From positions 1 through 61,731 of the forward strand of contig JAILDI010000018.1 in the NCBI GenBank assembly GCA_024689525.1: a DNA stretch of 61,731 bases. Direction: 5' to 3'. The position numbers and the translations under genes are program-made. The stretch is from Bacteroidales bacterium (lineage in GTDB: Bacteria > Bacteroidota > Bacteroidia > Bacteroidales > UBA932). The notes beneath the pieces were generated by a model. It was not told where the DNA came from. It saw nothing but the letters and a program-made list of their open reading frames with translations, and ran no database searches. Positions 21,081 to 30,566 of this stretch are shown in pieces. Each line of letters begins with the position of its first letter. Position 1 is the first letter of the stretch.

Positions 21081-21115
21081 TGGAAAATTTTGGGAGAATA
21101 TGGAATAAAATGGAA
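21081..21115 (+). promoter_or_regulatory. MraZ-type operator: four TGGRA-like boxes at exact 10-bp spacing
   Basis: TGG begins at 21081, 21091, 21101 and 21111, giving the boxes TGGAA, TGGGA, TGGAA and TGGAA with 5-nt spacers. MraZ proteins are known to bind TGGG-type repeats separated by 5 nt upstream of their own gene. The array ends 10 bp before the -7 box of mraZ and occupies the -33 region, fitting autoregulation of the division cluster. Confidence 0.78.
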
Positions 21116-21124
21116 AATTTTGCG

Positions 21125-21132
21125 TACCTTTG
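21125..21132 (+). promoter_or_regulatory. -7 box of the mraZ (division and cell-wall cluster) promoter
   Basis: TACCTTTG matches TAnnTTTG; ATG of mraZ is 38 nt downstream. No TTTG is present at the -33 position, where the MraZ boxes lie instead. Confidence 0.75.
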
Positions 21133-21170
21133 CACTTGCGTGAAAGTTAAACTTAAGTTCAAAGAAATCT

Positions 21171-21629
21171 ATGGTCAGATTCTACGGTAATGCTGCCGCG
21201 AAGGTGGATGACAAGGGACGAATCGTGTTCCCTGCCATCTACCGTGACGCGATGGCACGTAGCGGAGAATCTGACCTTACACTCATCGTCAAAAAAAGCG
21301 TCCAGGGCAATTGCCTGAACCTGTACACCCTCGAAGAGTGGGCCCGCAGGAGCGACAAGGTGCTCGAAAACATCGACCCCGAACTTAATCCGCTTCACGC
21401 TTCGTTCTGGAGCAAGTTCAACGAGGACGTTTTCTATGTCGTTCCCGACGGAAAACTGGGCCGCCTGAACATCCCCTCCGAACTACTAAAGGCTGTAGGA
21501 ATTAACAAGGAAGTGGTGTTTGCGGGTAACGGGTACAAAATCGAAGTCTGGGCGAAGGAGAGTCGCGAGGCCTCTCTGATGTCGGACGATGAGTTCCACA
21601 GGACCGCAGCAGCCATCTCCTCTAAGTAA
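21171..21629 (+). CDS. mraZ: Transcriptional regulator MraZ
   Basis: 152 residues with two SpoVT/AbrB-type swapped-hairpin domains, each with a DxxGR-type signature (DDKGRIVFP at ~14-22 and DGKLGRLNIP at ~97-106). MraZ binds tandem repeats upstream of its own gene and controls the division/cell-wall operon; a matching four-box array lies in front. It leads a plus-strand run in which nearly all genes touch or overlap down to ftsZ. Confidence 0.95.
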   Translation: MVRFYGNAAAKVDDKGRIVFPAIYRDAMARSGESDLTLIVKKSVQGNCLNLYTLEEWARRSDKVLENIDPELNPLHASFWSKFNEDVFYVVPDGKLGRLNIPSELLKAVGINKEVVFAGNGYKIEVWAKESREASLMSDDEFHRTAAAISSK

Positions 21630-21644
21630 CGGAGGGAGATAGCG

Positions 21645-22553
21645 GTGTCAGAGTATCATACCCCCGTAATGCTCCAGGAGAGCATTTCCAGCCTCGTAAC
21701 CAATCCCAACGGAACATACGCCGATGTCACATTCGGAGGCGGTGGCCACACCGCCGGAATACTTTCACGCATAAACGATGGCGGCAGCGTCATCGCCTTC
21801 GACCGTGACTTGGATGCAATAAACGGAGCCTTCAAGGACAGCAGGCTCACCCTTGTCCACAACAATTTCCGCTACATCGAGAACTATGCGGCGCTGTACA
21901 ATGTGCAGTTCGACGGAATTCTGGCCGATCTGGGCGTGTCGTCCCATCAGTTCGACACGCCGGAGCGCGGTTTTTCCTTCCGCTACGATGCGCCACTTGA
22001 TATGAGGATGAACGAAAAGGGCGCCGTAACGGCTGCCGATATCCTCAACACGCGCGAGCCGGAGGAGATTGAGAACATTCTCAAGCTCTACGGCGAGGTG
22101 GACGGCGCACGCAGGATGGCACAGCTCATAGCGGAAGCCCGCAAACAAGCCCCCATCCTCACGAGCGGCGATCTGGACAAGGCCATCGAAAAGATGCTCC
22201 CCAGGGGAGCCGAACATAAGGTGCTGGCCAAAGTGTACCAGGCCCTGCGCATCGAGGTGAACGGTGAACTCCGTTCGCTGGAGAAATTCCTCGACGGCGC
22301 GGCACGCTCGCTCAAACCCGGCGGGCGCCTGGTGGTTATCACCTATCACAGCCTGGAAGACAGGATGGTGAAGAACTTCATCAAATGCGGGAATGTGGAA
22401 GGAATCGAGGAGAAGGATATGTTCGGACGCACCGTAGCTCCCCTTGAGGCGGTGAACCGCAAGCCCATCGTCCCCGCAGAGAGTGAAATATCATCAAACA
22501 CACGCGCACGCAGTGCAAAACTGCGCGTCGCAGAAAGGAGGGCCGCGGAATGA
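21645..22553 (+). CDS. rsmH: 16S rRNA (cytosine-1402-N4)-methyltransferase RsmH
   Basis: 302 residues; SAM-dependent N4-methylation of C1402 in 16S rRNA. The SAM-binding GGGGHT motif is near residue 29-34 (VTFGGGGHTAGILS), with LADLGVSSHQFD and HSLEDRMVK downstream, all typical. It starts with GTG at 21645, preceded by a purine-rich GGAGGGAG stretch. Its stop overlaps the ATG of the FtsL-like gene (ATGATGA). Confidence 0.96.
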   Translation: MSEYHTPVMLQESISSLVTNPNGTYADVTFGGGGHTAGILSRINDGGSVIAFDRDLDAINGAFKDSRLTLVHNNFRYIENYAALYNVQFDGILADLGVSSHQFDTPERGFSFRYDAPLDMRMNEKGAVTAADILNTREPEEIENILKLYGEVDGARRMAQLIAEARKQAPILTSGDLDKAIEKMLPRGAEHKVLAKVYQALRIEVNGELRSLEKFLDGAARSLKPGGRLVVITYHSLEDRMVKNFIKCGNVEGIEEKDMFGRTVAPLEAVNRKPIVPAESEISSNTRARSAKLRVAERRAAE

Positions 22554-22894
22554 TGGACTGGAGCGAAATAGGAAAAGGCTTCATGGAGGCCCTGAAGGCC
22601 ATCTGGAAAGGAGAGCTGGTACTGCGTCTTAGGGCCGACAAACTCTTCATCCACATCCTTTACCTTTTCCTCATCATCGGCCTGAGCATTTACGTCAGTC
22701 TGATGGTGGACAAGACCCTCACCCAGGTGGAGAAGAACAAAGAGACGATCAAGGAGCTGGAAGTTGTCCACGCCCAGAAAACCGGAGAGCTGGTGAAACT
22801 CCACAGCATCTCCACCACCCTCCAGGGACTTGATGAACTGGATTCCCAGGTTGGAATGCCTGAGAAACCCGCATATACGATTAAGGCAAAATGA
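22550..22894 (+). CDS. FtsL-like cell division protein
   Basis: 114 residues. A short cytoplasmic part, one membrane helix (LFIHILYLFLIIGLSIYVSL, ~32-51) and a periplasmic coiled-coil-like segment (VDKTLTQVEKNKETIKELE). Size, topology and position between rsmH and ftsI match FtsL of the FtsQLB complex; sequence conservation in this family is low. It overlaps both neighbours by 4 nt. Confidence 0.8.
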   Translation: MMDWSEIGKGFMEALKAIWKGELVLRLRADKLFIHILYLFLIIGLSIYVSLMVDKTLTQVEKNKETIKELEVVHAQKTGELVKLHSISTTLQGLDELDSQVGMPEKPAYTIKAK

Positions 22895-25062
22895 GCAGGA
22901 AGAACACAAATAACACCGGAAAGAAGAAAGACCTGGTAGGACCTTTCCTCACCGGCATATATATGGTCTTTCTGATCGTATCGGTGGCCATTTTCGTCAA
23001 GACCGTCATCATCCAGGTGAAGCCTCTGGTGAAGGAAGACTACGCACAGTACTTCCATCCCAGGGAGGTGAAGAAGGACATCGTCCCCACCCGCGGGCGC
23101 ATCCTCACCTGTGACGGACGCCCTCTGGCCATCACCGTTCCTTATTATGACATATATATGGACTGCACCGTGCGAAAGCAGGAGTTCATAGAGATGGACG
23201 AGAAGGAGACCGAACAGCGCAAGGCGGCGGAAGCTAAAGGCAAGCCCATAGCCACACCCCGCAAGGACGCCGGAGCCAAGGCCGAAGTGCTTTGGTGCAG
23301 TAAGGCCGATACCCTCTCCCGCGAGCTGGCCGCACTCTTTGGCAACCGCACGGCCGATGAATACTATCAGCTGATAATGAAGGGCCGTGAGGGCTGGCAC
23401 AGGGCCGACGGCCGATGGGTTGGTGAAACCAACCTTCTGATAATGAAGAATGTCGACCTTCAGACCCTCGACACCCTCAAGACCTTCCATCTGTTCAACG
23501 AGCATAAGTACAAGGGCGGCCTCAAAGTGGTTGAGCACGACGAGCGCATATATCCTTACGACACGCTCGCGCGCCGCACCATCGGCACGATGAAAGATAA
23601 CAGCCAGAGGGGCCTGGAATACAGTTTCGACAAATTCCTCCACGGCAAGGACGGATACGAGGAGCTTCGGATCTCGGAGCACAACCAGTATGTCCACGAC
23701 TATGCCAAGAAGTGGGAGCCGGCGGAGGACGGGCTTGACGTGCGCACTACCCTGAACATCGACTTCCAGGGCATTGCCGACAGGGCTCTGAGGAGACAGA
23801 TCGACCAGGATCCCGGCATCCGCGGAGGCATTGCTGTTATCCTTGAGGTGGAAACCGGCGCCGTGCGCGCAATGGTGAACCTGGTGCGCGACACCATCCC
23901 CGGCAGCCCCCTGCGCGAAAGGGACAATCTGGTTCTCAGGCAGCGCGGCGAGCAGGGCTCGGTGATGAAGACCGTCACCCTCACATCCCTTGTGGAAGAC
24001 GGCCTGGTGACCCTGGACCAGAGGATCGAGACCCACGGCGGACGCATCCCCGGAGTGCCCAGCATCCCCTACGACGACCACGTGGCCCGGATGAAGGACA
24101 TTTCCATCATCCACGGACTGGAGATCTCATCGAACTATGTATTCGCGCGCCTGGCCCAGCTGTACTACAGCGACAATCCACAGCGCTACTACGACCATCT
24201 GTTCGCATATGGCCTTGGCACCGCATTCGATTTCGACATCGAAGGCCTGGCCAAGCCGGAAGTGCACACCCCGGGAAGCAAACTCTACTCCGGAAGCACA
24301 CTGCTCACCAACGCCTACGGATACGGCCTCTCCATCACTCCCATGCACCTGGCGATGTTCTACAACGCAATCGCCAACAAGGGACGGATGATGAAGCCAT
24401 ACCTGGTGGAAGACCTGGAGAAAGACGGCCGGGTGGTGAAGAAATACGGTCCCGCGTTTATGAACAACATCTGTTCTGAAGCTACGGCCGATACTGTTAC
24501 GCGCGCTCTGAGGGCCGTGGTAACCCACGGTACCGGCGCCACCCACCTGTCCAAGGCCAGGCTCCACATTGCCGGCAAGACGGGAACCGCCCGCGCCGTG
24601 CTTATGAGGGACGAGAACCCCAACCCCAAGGACCCGTACGTGGACAAATACGGACGCCACAAATTCCAGGGCACCTTCGTGGGATTCTTCCCGGTGGAAC
24701 AGCCCAAATATACGCTGCTCATCACAGTGTACTCATACCCGTCCCACGCCAACTACTACGGCGGCGACAAACCCGCCCGCGCGTACCGTGAGATCGTGGA
24801 CCAGATATACGCCATTGACGAAGGCTGGAGCGAGAACGTTCCCCACATCGCGGAAGTTCCCGTTATGGATATGCCGGAAAGGGACGAAGAACAGGGCCGC
24901 ATCCCCAACCTTAAGGGCCTGGGGCTCAGCGACGCACTGTGGGAGGCGGAAAGCCGCGGACTCCGCTGCACATACACCGGATCCGGTCACGTCAGCAGCC
25001 AGAAACCCGCCGCGGGAACAGTGGCAAAAGAAGGAGACATTATAGAAATTACGTTAAAATGA
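22891..25062 (+). CDS. ftsI: Division-specific penicillin-binding protein (FtsI/PBP3) with PASTA domain
   Basis: 723-residue septal peptidoglycan transpeptidase. One N-terminal membrane helix (~20-42), a dimerisation domain with TRGRILTCDGRPLA, then the transpeptidase: nucleophile Ser357 in SVMK (357-360), SSN at 413-415 and KTGTA at 563-567. A PASTA domain occupies ~665-723 (IPNLKGLGLSDALWEAESRG). The residues before the nucleophile read RGEQGS rather than the usual PGS, a mild deviation. The stop overlaps the murE start (ATGA). Confidence 0.95.
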   Translation: MSRKNTNNTGKKKDLVGPFLTGIYMVFLIVSVAIFVKTVIIQVKPLVKEDYAQYFHPREVKKDIVPTRGRILTCDGRPLAITVPYYDIYMDCTVRKQEFIEMDEKETEQRKAAEAKGKPIATPRKDAGAKAEVLWCSKADTLSRELAALFGNRTADEYYQLIMKGREGWHRADGRWVGETNLLIMKNVDLQTLDTLKTFHLFNEHKYKGGLKVVEHDERIYPYDTLARRTIGTMKDNSQRGLEYSFDKFLHGKDGYEELRISEHNQYVHDYAKKWEPAEDGLDVRTTLNIDFQGIADRALRRQIDQDPGIRGGIAVILEVETGAVRAMVNLVRDTIPGSPLRERDNLVLRQRGEQGSVMKTVTLTSLVEDGLVTLDQRIETHGGRIPGVPSIPYDDHVARMKDISIIHGLEISSNYVFARLAQLYYSDNPQRYYDHLFAYGLGTAFDFDIEGLAKPEVHTPGSKLYSGSTLLTNAYGYGLSITPMHLAMFYNAIANKGRMMKPYLVEDLEKDGRVVKKYGPAFMNNICSEATADTVTRALRAVVTHGTGATHLSKARLHIAGKTGTARAVLMRDENPNPKDPYVDKYGRHKFQGTFVGFFPVEQPKYTLLITVYSYPSHANYYGGDKPARAYREIVDQIYAIDEGWSENVPHIAEVPVMDMPERDEEQGRIPNLKGLGLSDALWEAESRGLRCTYTGSGHVSSQKPAAGTVAKEGDIIEITLK

Positions 25063-26534
25063 TACTGTCGGAAATAATTGAGAACATCGGCGTGCTTGGC
25101 ACGTGGGGACAGCTGGACAAGAGCATCAGCGCCATCTGCAGCGACTCCCGCAAGGTTTCTCCCGGAACCGTATTCTTCGCAGTGAAGGGTTTCGAGAGCG
25201 ACGGCCACGCCTACATCCTCCAGGCAATGGAGCGCGGTGCAACAGCCGTGGTGTATGAGAGTGAAGAGGCAGGCGCCTTGAGGGACAAGCCCGCCGCGAA
25301 GGATGTAACCTTCGTGCAGGTGAGCAACAGCCGCCACGCAGTAGCGATTGCGGCCGATAACTTCTACGAGCACCCGTCATCCAAGTTGCAGCTGGTTGGA
25401 ATTACCGGAACTAACGGCAAGACCACTACCGTCACGCTGCTGTACAAGCTCTTTATGAGCCTTGGATACAACTGCGGCCTGCTTTCCACGATTGCCAATT
25501 ACGTGGGCAACGAGAGGCTGGAAACCGCAAACACAACGGCAGACCCCATAACCATCAATTCCCTTATGCACAGGATGGTGCAGGAAGGCTGCGCCTACTG
25601 CTTTATGGAGGTGAGCTCCATCGGCGTGGAACAGGAAAGGGTGTCCGGGCTTCACTTTGCAGCCGGCATCTTCTCCAACCTCACCCACGACCATCTGGAC
25701 TATCACAAGACATTCGCCGAGTACCTCCGTTGCAAGAAACTCTTTTTCGACAACCTGCCGGAGACGGCTTATGCAATAGTGAATGCCGATGACCGCAACG
25801 GCCTGGTAATGGTGCAGAACACCAGGGCGAAGATTGTCACCTATTCCTGCCGCAGTATGGCCGACCACACCGCCCAGATCCAGGAACAGGGCTTCGAGGG
25901 GATGCTCCTGAAAATCGACGGCACAGAGGCCTGGACAAGGCTCATCGGCGAGCACAATGCATACAACGTCCTTGCAATCTACACCACGGCAATCTGCCTT
26001 GGCGCGCAGAAGGACGAGGTCCTGCTGGCCCTCTCCCGCCTGGAGAGCGTAGCCGGAAGGCTGGAGAATCTCAGGGGCCCGAAAGGCCTTTCCGTAGTGA
26101 TCGACTATGCCCACACTCCCGATGCAATGCGCAGCGTGCTCAAGACCCTCCGCGACATCGCCCCGGAGCGCCAGCTCATCTGCCTGTTCGGCTGCGGCGG
26201 CGACCGTGACAAGACGAAGCGTCCGGAGATGGCCCAGGTGGCCGAGGCAATGGCCGACCGAATCATCGTCACCTCCGACAACTGCCGCACGGAAGACCCG
26301 GAAGCCATCATCAACGACATTCGCGCGGGGCTCAGCTGGGAAGGCATCGCCAAGAGCATTTTCATTGTCGACCGCAAGGAGGCCATCCGCACAGCCATTA
26401 TGACTGCGCCCGCCGGCGCCACCATCCTGCTGGCCGGCAAGGGACACGAAGACTATCAGATCATTGGCACGGTTAAACACCATTTCGACGAAAAGGAGAT
26501 CGTTGCCGAAACCTTTAAAATGATAATGAAATGA
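25059..26534 (+). CDS. murE: UDP-MurNAc-tripeptide ligase MurE
   Basis: 491 residues; adds the third stem-peptide amino acid to UDP-MurNAc-L-Ala-D-Glu in the cytoplasm. ATP-binding GITGTNGKTTTV, then VSSIGVEQERV and LFGCGGDRDKTKRP are present. The residue-selecting motif reads DNCR where diaminopimelate-adding enzymes have DNPR; keeping Asn and Arg favours meso-diaminopimelate, with an unusual Cys for Pro. ATG at 25059 is chosen because it overlaps the ftsI stop as ATGA. Confidence 0.95.
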   Translation: MILSEIIENIGVLGTWGQLDKSISAICSDSRKVSPGTVFFAVKGFESDGHAYILQAMERGATAVVYESEEAGALRDKPAAKDVTFVQVSNSRHAVAIAADNFYEHPSSKLQLVGITGTNGKTTTVTLLYKLFMSLGYNCGLLSTIANYVGNERLETANTTADPITINSLMHRMVQEGCAYCFMEVSSIGVEQERVSGLHFAAGIFSNLTHDHLDYHKTFAEYLRCKKLFFDNLPETAYAIVNADDRNGLVMVQNTRAKIVTYSCRSMADHTAQIQEQGFEGMLLKIDGTEAWTRLIGEHNAYNVLAIYTTAICLGAQKDEVLLALSRLESVAGRLENLRGPKGLSVVIDYAHTPDAMRSVLKTLRDIAPERQLICLFGCGGDRDKTKRPEMAQVAEAMADRIIVTSDNCRTEDPEAIINDIRAGLSWEGIAKSIFIVDRKEAIRTAIMTAPAGATILLAGKGHEDYQIIGTVKHHFDEKEIVAETFKMIMK

Positions 26535-27835
26535 TTTACCATCTGTTCAGATACCTGGAAAACCTGGGCTGGGACATTCCCGGCATGGGCCTTATGCACT
26601 ACCTGTCGGTAAGGGCTATGCTCGCCAGCGTTACCGCTATGCTGTTCTCGCTGGTGGTGGGCAAACGCATAATCCGCCTGCTCCAGAAGAAGCAGATTGG
26701 TGAAACCGTGCGCGACCTGGGTCTGGAAGGCCAGATCCAGAAGAAGGGAACCCCCACAATGGGCGGCATTATCATTATCCTGGGCATCCTCGTGGGCGTG
26801 CTCCTGTTCTGTGACCTCACCAACATCTACGTGATCCTGCTCGTCTTCAGCACCATCTGGTGCGGCGCCCTGGGATTCACCGACGACTATATAAAGGTGT
26901 TCCGTCACAAGAAGGAAGGCCTTTCGGAGAAAGCCAAGCTCCTGGGACAGATTATCCTTGGATTCATCGTAGGCCTTACAGTGTGGTGGAGCCCCGATAT
27001 CGTTGTACGTGAAAAGGTACCCGTGAACGAATTCGAGCCCGTGGCAGTGGAGCGCACCCTGGACAACGACCCTGCCGTCACCAGTGGAAAATACGTGGAA
27101 GAGAACGTTGTGAAGAGCACAAAGACCACAATCCCCTTCGTGAAGAACCACGAGTTCGACTACAAATGGCTCTCCCCCTTCAAGGGCGCCTGGGGCTGGT
27201 ATGCGAAATGGGCCATCTACGTGCTTATGATCGTGGTCGTGATCACCGCCTGCTCCAACGGCACCAACCTCACCGACGGCCTGGACGGCCTGGCGGCGGG
27301 AACATCGGCCATAGTGGGTGTGGTCATCGGCATATTGGCCTGGCTCAGCGGCAACCTCATCGACTCGAATTACCTTAATATTATGTATATGCCGGGAACC
27401 GGCGAGGTGGCGGTGTTCATGTCGGCCTTCGTGGGCGCGCTCATCGGCTTCCTCTGGTTCAATTCCTTCCCCGCAATGGTGTTTATGGGCGATACGGGAA
27501 GCCTCACGATCGGCGGAATTATCGGCGTGAGCGCCGTCCTGCTCCGCAAGGAGCTCCTCATTCCCCTGCTGTGCGGCGTGTTCTTCGTGGAGAGCCTGAG
27601 CGTACTTATGCAGCGCACATGGTTCAAGATCACCAAGCGCCGCAGCGGAGAAGGCGTGAGGATATGGAGCATGACTCCCCTCCACCATCATTATCAGGAC
27701 AAAAAGCAGCTTCCGGGAAAAGTCCTGTTCCCGAAACCCGTACCCCCTCATCACGAAGCGAAGATCACCGTCCGCTTCTGGATCGTGGGAATCATTTTAG
27801 CCGTTTCAACTTTAGCACTTTTGAAAATCAGATAA
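26531..27835 (+). CDS. mraY: Phospho-MurNAc-pentapeptide translocase MraY
   Basis: 434-residue integral membrane enzyme that makes lipid I from UDP-MurNAc-pentapeptide and undecaprenyl phosphate. Signature motifs are FTDDYIKV, NGTNLTDGLDGLA and FMGDTGSLTIGG, and the C-terminal HHHYQ region. About 10 membrane helices are expected. Between residues ~155 and ~220 there is a hydrophilic insertion typical of Bacteroidota MraY. Starts in a 4-nt overlap with murE. Confidence 0.96.
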   Translation: MIYHLFRYLENLGWDIPGMGLMHYLSVRAMLASVTAMLFSLVVGKRIIRLLQKKQIGETVRDLGLEGQIQKKGTPTMGGIIIILGILVGVLLFCDLTNIYVILLVFSTIWCGALGFTDDYIKVFRHKKEGLSEKAKLLGQIILGFIVGLTVWWSPDIVVREKVPVNEFEPVAVERTLDNDPAVTSGKYVEENVVKSTKTTIPFVKNHEFDYKWLSPFKGAWGWYAKWAIYVLMIVVVITACSNGTNLTDGLDGLAAGTSAIVGVVIGILAWLSGNLIDSNYLNIMYMPGTGEVAVFMSAFVGALIGFLWFNSFPAMVFMGDTGSLTIGGIIGVSAVLLRKELLIPLLCGVFFVESLSVLMQRTWFKITKRRSGEGVRIWSMTPLHHHYQDKKQLPGKVLFPKPVPPHHEAKITVRFWIVGIILAVSTLALLKIR

Positions 27836-27838
27836 GAT

Positions 27839-29173
27839 ATGTCCAGATTAGTAGTTTTGGGTGGCGCCGAAAGCGGAGTGGGCGCCGCAGTGCTTGCAAA
27901 AGTAAAAGGATATAACGTATTTCTTTCCGACAAGGGAAAGATCGAGCAGCACTATGCCGATGTGCTCCGTCAGTGGGACATCCCCTTCGAAGAGGGTCAT
28001 CACACGGAAGACCTTATAATGAATGCCGATGAGGTGGTGAAGTCGCCGGGCATCCCGGGGACTGTGCCGATGGTGCAGAAGCTCCGCGCCAACGGGACCC
28101 ACATCATCTCCGAGATTGAATTCGCGGGCCGATATGACCATGCGAAAAAGATCTGCATCACCGGATCGAACGGAAAGACCACCACGACGTCGCTGATCTA
28201 CTACCTGCTTCAGAACGCGGGCCTCAACGTGGGCCTGGGCGGCAATATCGGCAAGTCCTACGCCTATCAGGTGGCAACCGAGCACTTCGACTATTACGTG
28301 CTGGAGATCAGCAGCTTCCAGCTGGACGATGTGTACGAGTTCAAGCCGGACATCGCCATCATCACCAACATCACCCCGGACCATCTGGACCGCTACGACC
28401 ACAAGATGGAGAACTACACCGCGGCGAAGTTCAACATCACCCGCAACCTCACCCCGGACGACTGCTTCATCTTCGACTCCGACGATGAAATCACCATCGG
28501 CCACCTTTCCAACATCGTGCTCCGCTGCAAGATGCTGCCCTTCTCCCAGCAGAAGGAGGTGGAACAGGGCGCATTCCTGCGCGACGACAAGATAATTCTC
28601 CGCTACGACAAGGAGGAGACCGACATTTATCTGAAAGAACTTGCACTGGGCGGCAAGCACAACATATACAACTCGATGGCTGCAGCGCTTGCCGCGAAGG
28701 CCACCGGAATCGATAATGAGATAATCCGCAACTCCCTGAAGACCTTCCAGCCCGTGGAGCACCGCCTGGAGCCCGTCCTTAGCATCAAGGACGTGCTTTA
28801 CATCAACGACTCCAAGGCCACCAACGTGGATTCCGCCTGGTACGCACTCGAGTGCCAGAAGCGTCCCGTGGTGTGGATCGTGGGCGGCACCGACAAGGGC
28901 AATGACTACTCCGTGCTGAACGACCTGGTAAAGGAGAAAGTGAAAGCCATCGTGTGCCTGGGCGTGGACAATGCCAAGATTCACGCGGCATTCGGAGGCC
29001 TTGTGGAGAATATGGCCGATGCCCTGTCGGCCGAAGAGGCCGTGCGCAAGGCCGCAGCATTCGCCAGCTCCGGCGACGTGGTGCTGCTGAGCCCCTGCTG
29101 CGCCAGCTTCGACCTTTTCAAGAATTATGAAGACCGCGGCGCCCAGTTCAAGGCAGCCGTGAGGAACCTGTAG
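27839..29173 (+). CDS. murD: UDP-MurNAc-L-alanine:D-glutamate ligase MurD
   Basis: 444 residues; adds D-glutamate to UDP-MurNAc-L-Ala. N-terminal Rossmann-like segment LVVLGGAESGVGAA, ATP-binding ITGSNGKTTTTSL, NITPDHLDRYD, and INDSKATNVDSAWYAL near the C-terminal domain. It begins 3 nt after mraY. Confidence 0.96.
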   Translation: MSRLVVLGGAESGVGAAVLAKVKGYNVFLSDKGKIEQHYADVLRQWDIPFEEGHHTEDLIMNADEVVKSPGIPGTVPMVQKLRANGTHIISEIEFAGRYDHAKKICITGSNGKTTTTSLIYYLLQNAGLNVGLGGNIGKSYAYQVATEHFDYYVLEISSFQLDDVYEFKPDIAIITNITPDHLDRYDHKMENYTAAKFNITRNLTPDDCFIFDSDDEITIGHLSNIVLRCKMLPFSQQKEVEQGAFLRDDKIILRYDKEETDIYLKELALGGKHNIYNSMAAALAAKATGIDNEIIRNSLKTFQPVEHRLEPVLSIKDVLYINDSKATNVDSAWYALECQKRPVVWIVGGTDKGNDYSVLNDLVKEKVKAIVCLGVDNAKIHAAFGGLVENMADALSAEEAVRKAAAFASSGDVVLLSPCCASFDLFKNYEDRGAQFKAAVRNL

Positions 29174-29177
29174 CGAT

Positions 29178-30566
29178 ATGGCGAAGAAACCGCGGAATAA
29201 AAAGAATATCTGGAATCTCACCGAGGGGTTCAAAGGCGACAAGATTATCCTTATGGTCGCCCTGCTCCTCATGCTGATTTCCATCATTGCGGTTTTCTCG
29301 TCCACCACCCTGCTTGCAAACCAGGGCGGCGACCGCGTGTCCATCGTGAGGGACCAGCTGGTTGCCGTGGGTATCGGCCTCGGAGTAATGGCATTCTGCT
29401 ATTTCGTGATTAAGAAGACGGGCGTGTACCGATTCTTCTCACGTTTCGGCTTCATCATCGCCGCCGTGCTCCTGGTCATCCTGATGTTCCACATCAAGAA
29501 TCCCATCTTCTCCTTCCCCAAAAAGGCCGTTGCCAACCGCGTACTGCTCTTCCACGGAATGCAGATACATGTGTTCGAGATAGTGAAAGTGTTTATGGTG
29601 ATGTATATCGCCTGGGCCGTGAGTTCGTTCAAGGAAGGCAGGTTCACCTTCTTCAAGAAGTTCGCGGAGCAGAATCCCAGTTTCTCCTGGCTTGGCTCGG
29701 ACCTGTTCCTGGAATGGTTCTACATCTTCATCCCGATGGCGGCAACCATCGGCCTGGTGATGATGGGCAGTAACTCCGCCGCGCTTCTTATCGCCGGAGT
29801 ACTGATACTTATGTGCATCCTGGGAGGCATCAAGTTCAAGCATCTGCTCGGGTTCTTTGCTGTCCTGCTGGTAGGCGGCGGCATCCTGGTGGGCGTTATG
29901 CTGGCCACCAACAAGGGACGTGCTGCAACTGCCTGGAGCCGTATAACAAACAAGGACGAAGCCAACCTGGAAAAACTCTACGAGACCACTCCCGGCACGG
30001 CCGCTTTCTACGAGGTGATGGACAAGCTCAAACAGCCCATCAGCGCGGAGTATGCCATCAAGGAAGGCGGAGTGTTCGGAAAATTCATCGGCGGAAGCAG
30101 CCAGAAATACGTCACCGCGGCTATCTACGAGGACTATATGTACAGTTTCATCGTGGAAGAGACCGGGCTTCTGGGGGCCCTGCTGATAATAATGCTGTAC
30201 CTGAGCCTGCTGGCCAGGGGCGTGATGATAGTGAAGGACTGCGGCGACAATCTGTTCGCCAAGCTCAGCGTGGCCGGGCTCATCCTGATGATATGCTCGC
30301 AGGCCTTCCTGCATATGGCCGTGAACGTGCACCTGCCTCTGGTGCCGCAGACGGGCCAGACGCTGCCGATGATAAGCCACGGCTCATCGGCCTTCATAAT
30401 GTTCTGCCTGGCATTCGGAATAATCCTGTCCATCAGCCGCAACGTATGGCTGAAGATGCAGAAGAGAGAGGCCGATGCCGTCCCCATCATCGAACATAAT
30501 GACGAGGTGCAGGCCGGACTGGACGAACTTGAACAATTAGAAACACTCGATAATGAAGAATTATAA
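29178..30566 (+). CDS. ftsW: FtsW-type SEDS glycosyltransferase
   Basis: 462-residue polytopic membrane protein of the RodA/FtsW/SpoVE family, the septal peptidoglycan polymerase that pairs with FtsI. Multiple hydrophobic segments are visible, with the family signatures AVNVHLPLVPQTGQTLPMISHGSSA near the end. Position between murD and murG within the division cluster supports FtsW rather than RodA. It overlaps murG by 14 nt. Confidence 0.93.
   Translation: MAKKPRNKKNIWNLTEGFKGDKIILMVALLLMLISIIAVFSSTTLLANQGGDRVSIVRDQLVAVGIGLGVMAFCYFVIKKTGVYRFFSRFGFIIAAVLLVILMFHIKNPIFSFPKKAVANRVLLFHGMQIHVFEIVKVFMVMYIAWAVSSFKEGRFTFFKKFAEQNPSFSWLGSDLFLEWFYIFIPMAATIGLVMMGSNSAALLIAGVLILMCILGGIKFKHLLGFFAVLLVGGGILVGVMLATNKGRAATAWSRITNKDEANLEKLYETTPGTAAFYEVMDKLKQPISAEYAIKEGGVFGKFIGGSSQKYVTAAIYEDYMYSFIVEETGLLGALLIIMLYLSLLARGVMIVKDCGDNLFAKLSVAGLILMICSQAFLHMAVNVHLPLVPQTGQTLPMISHGSSAFIMFCLAFGIILSISRNVWLKMQKREADAVPIIEHNDEVQAGLDELEQLETLDNEEL

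Noticed and set aside
26531..27835. Unusual insertion in MraY
   Set aside because: A hydrophilic insertion at this place is usual for Bacteroidota MraY.
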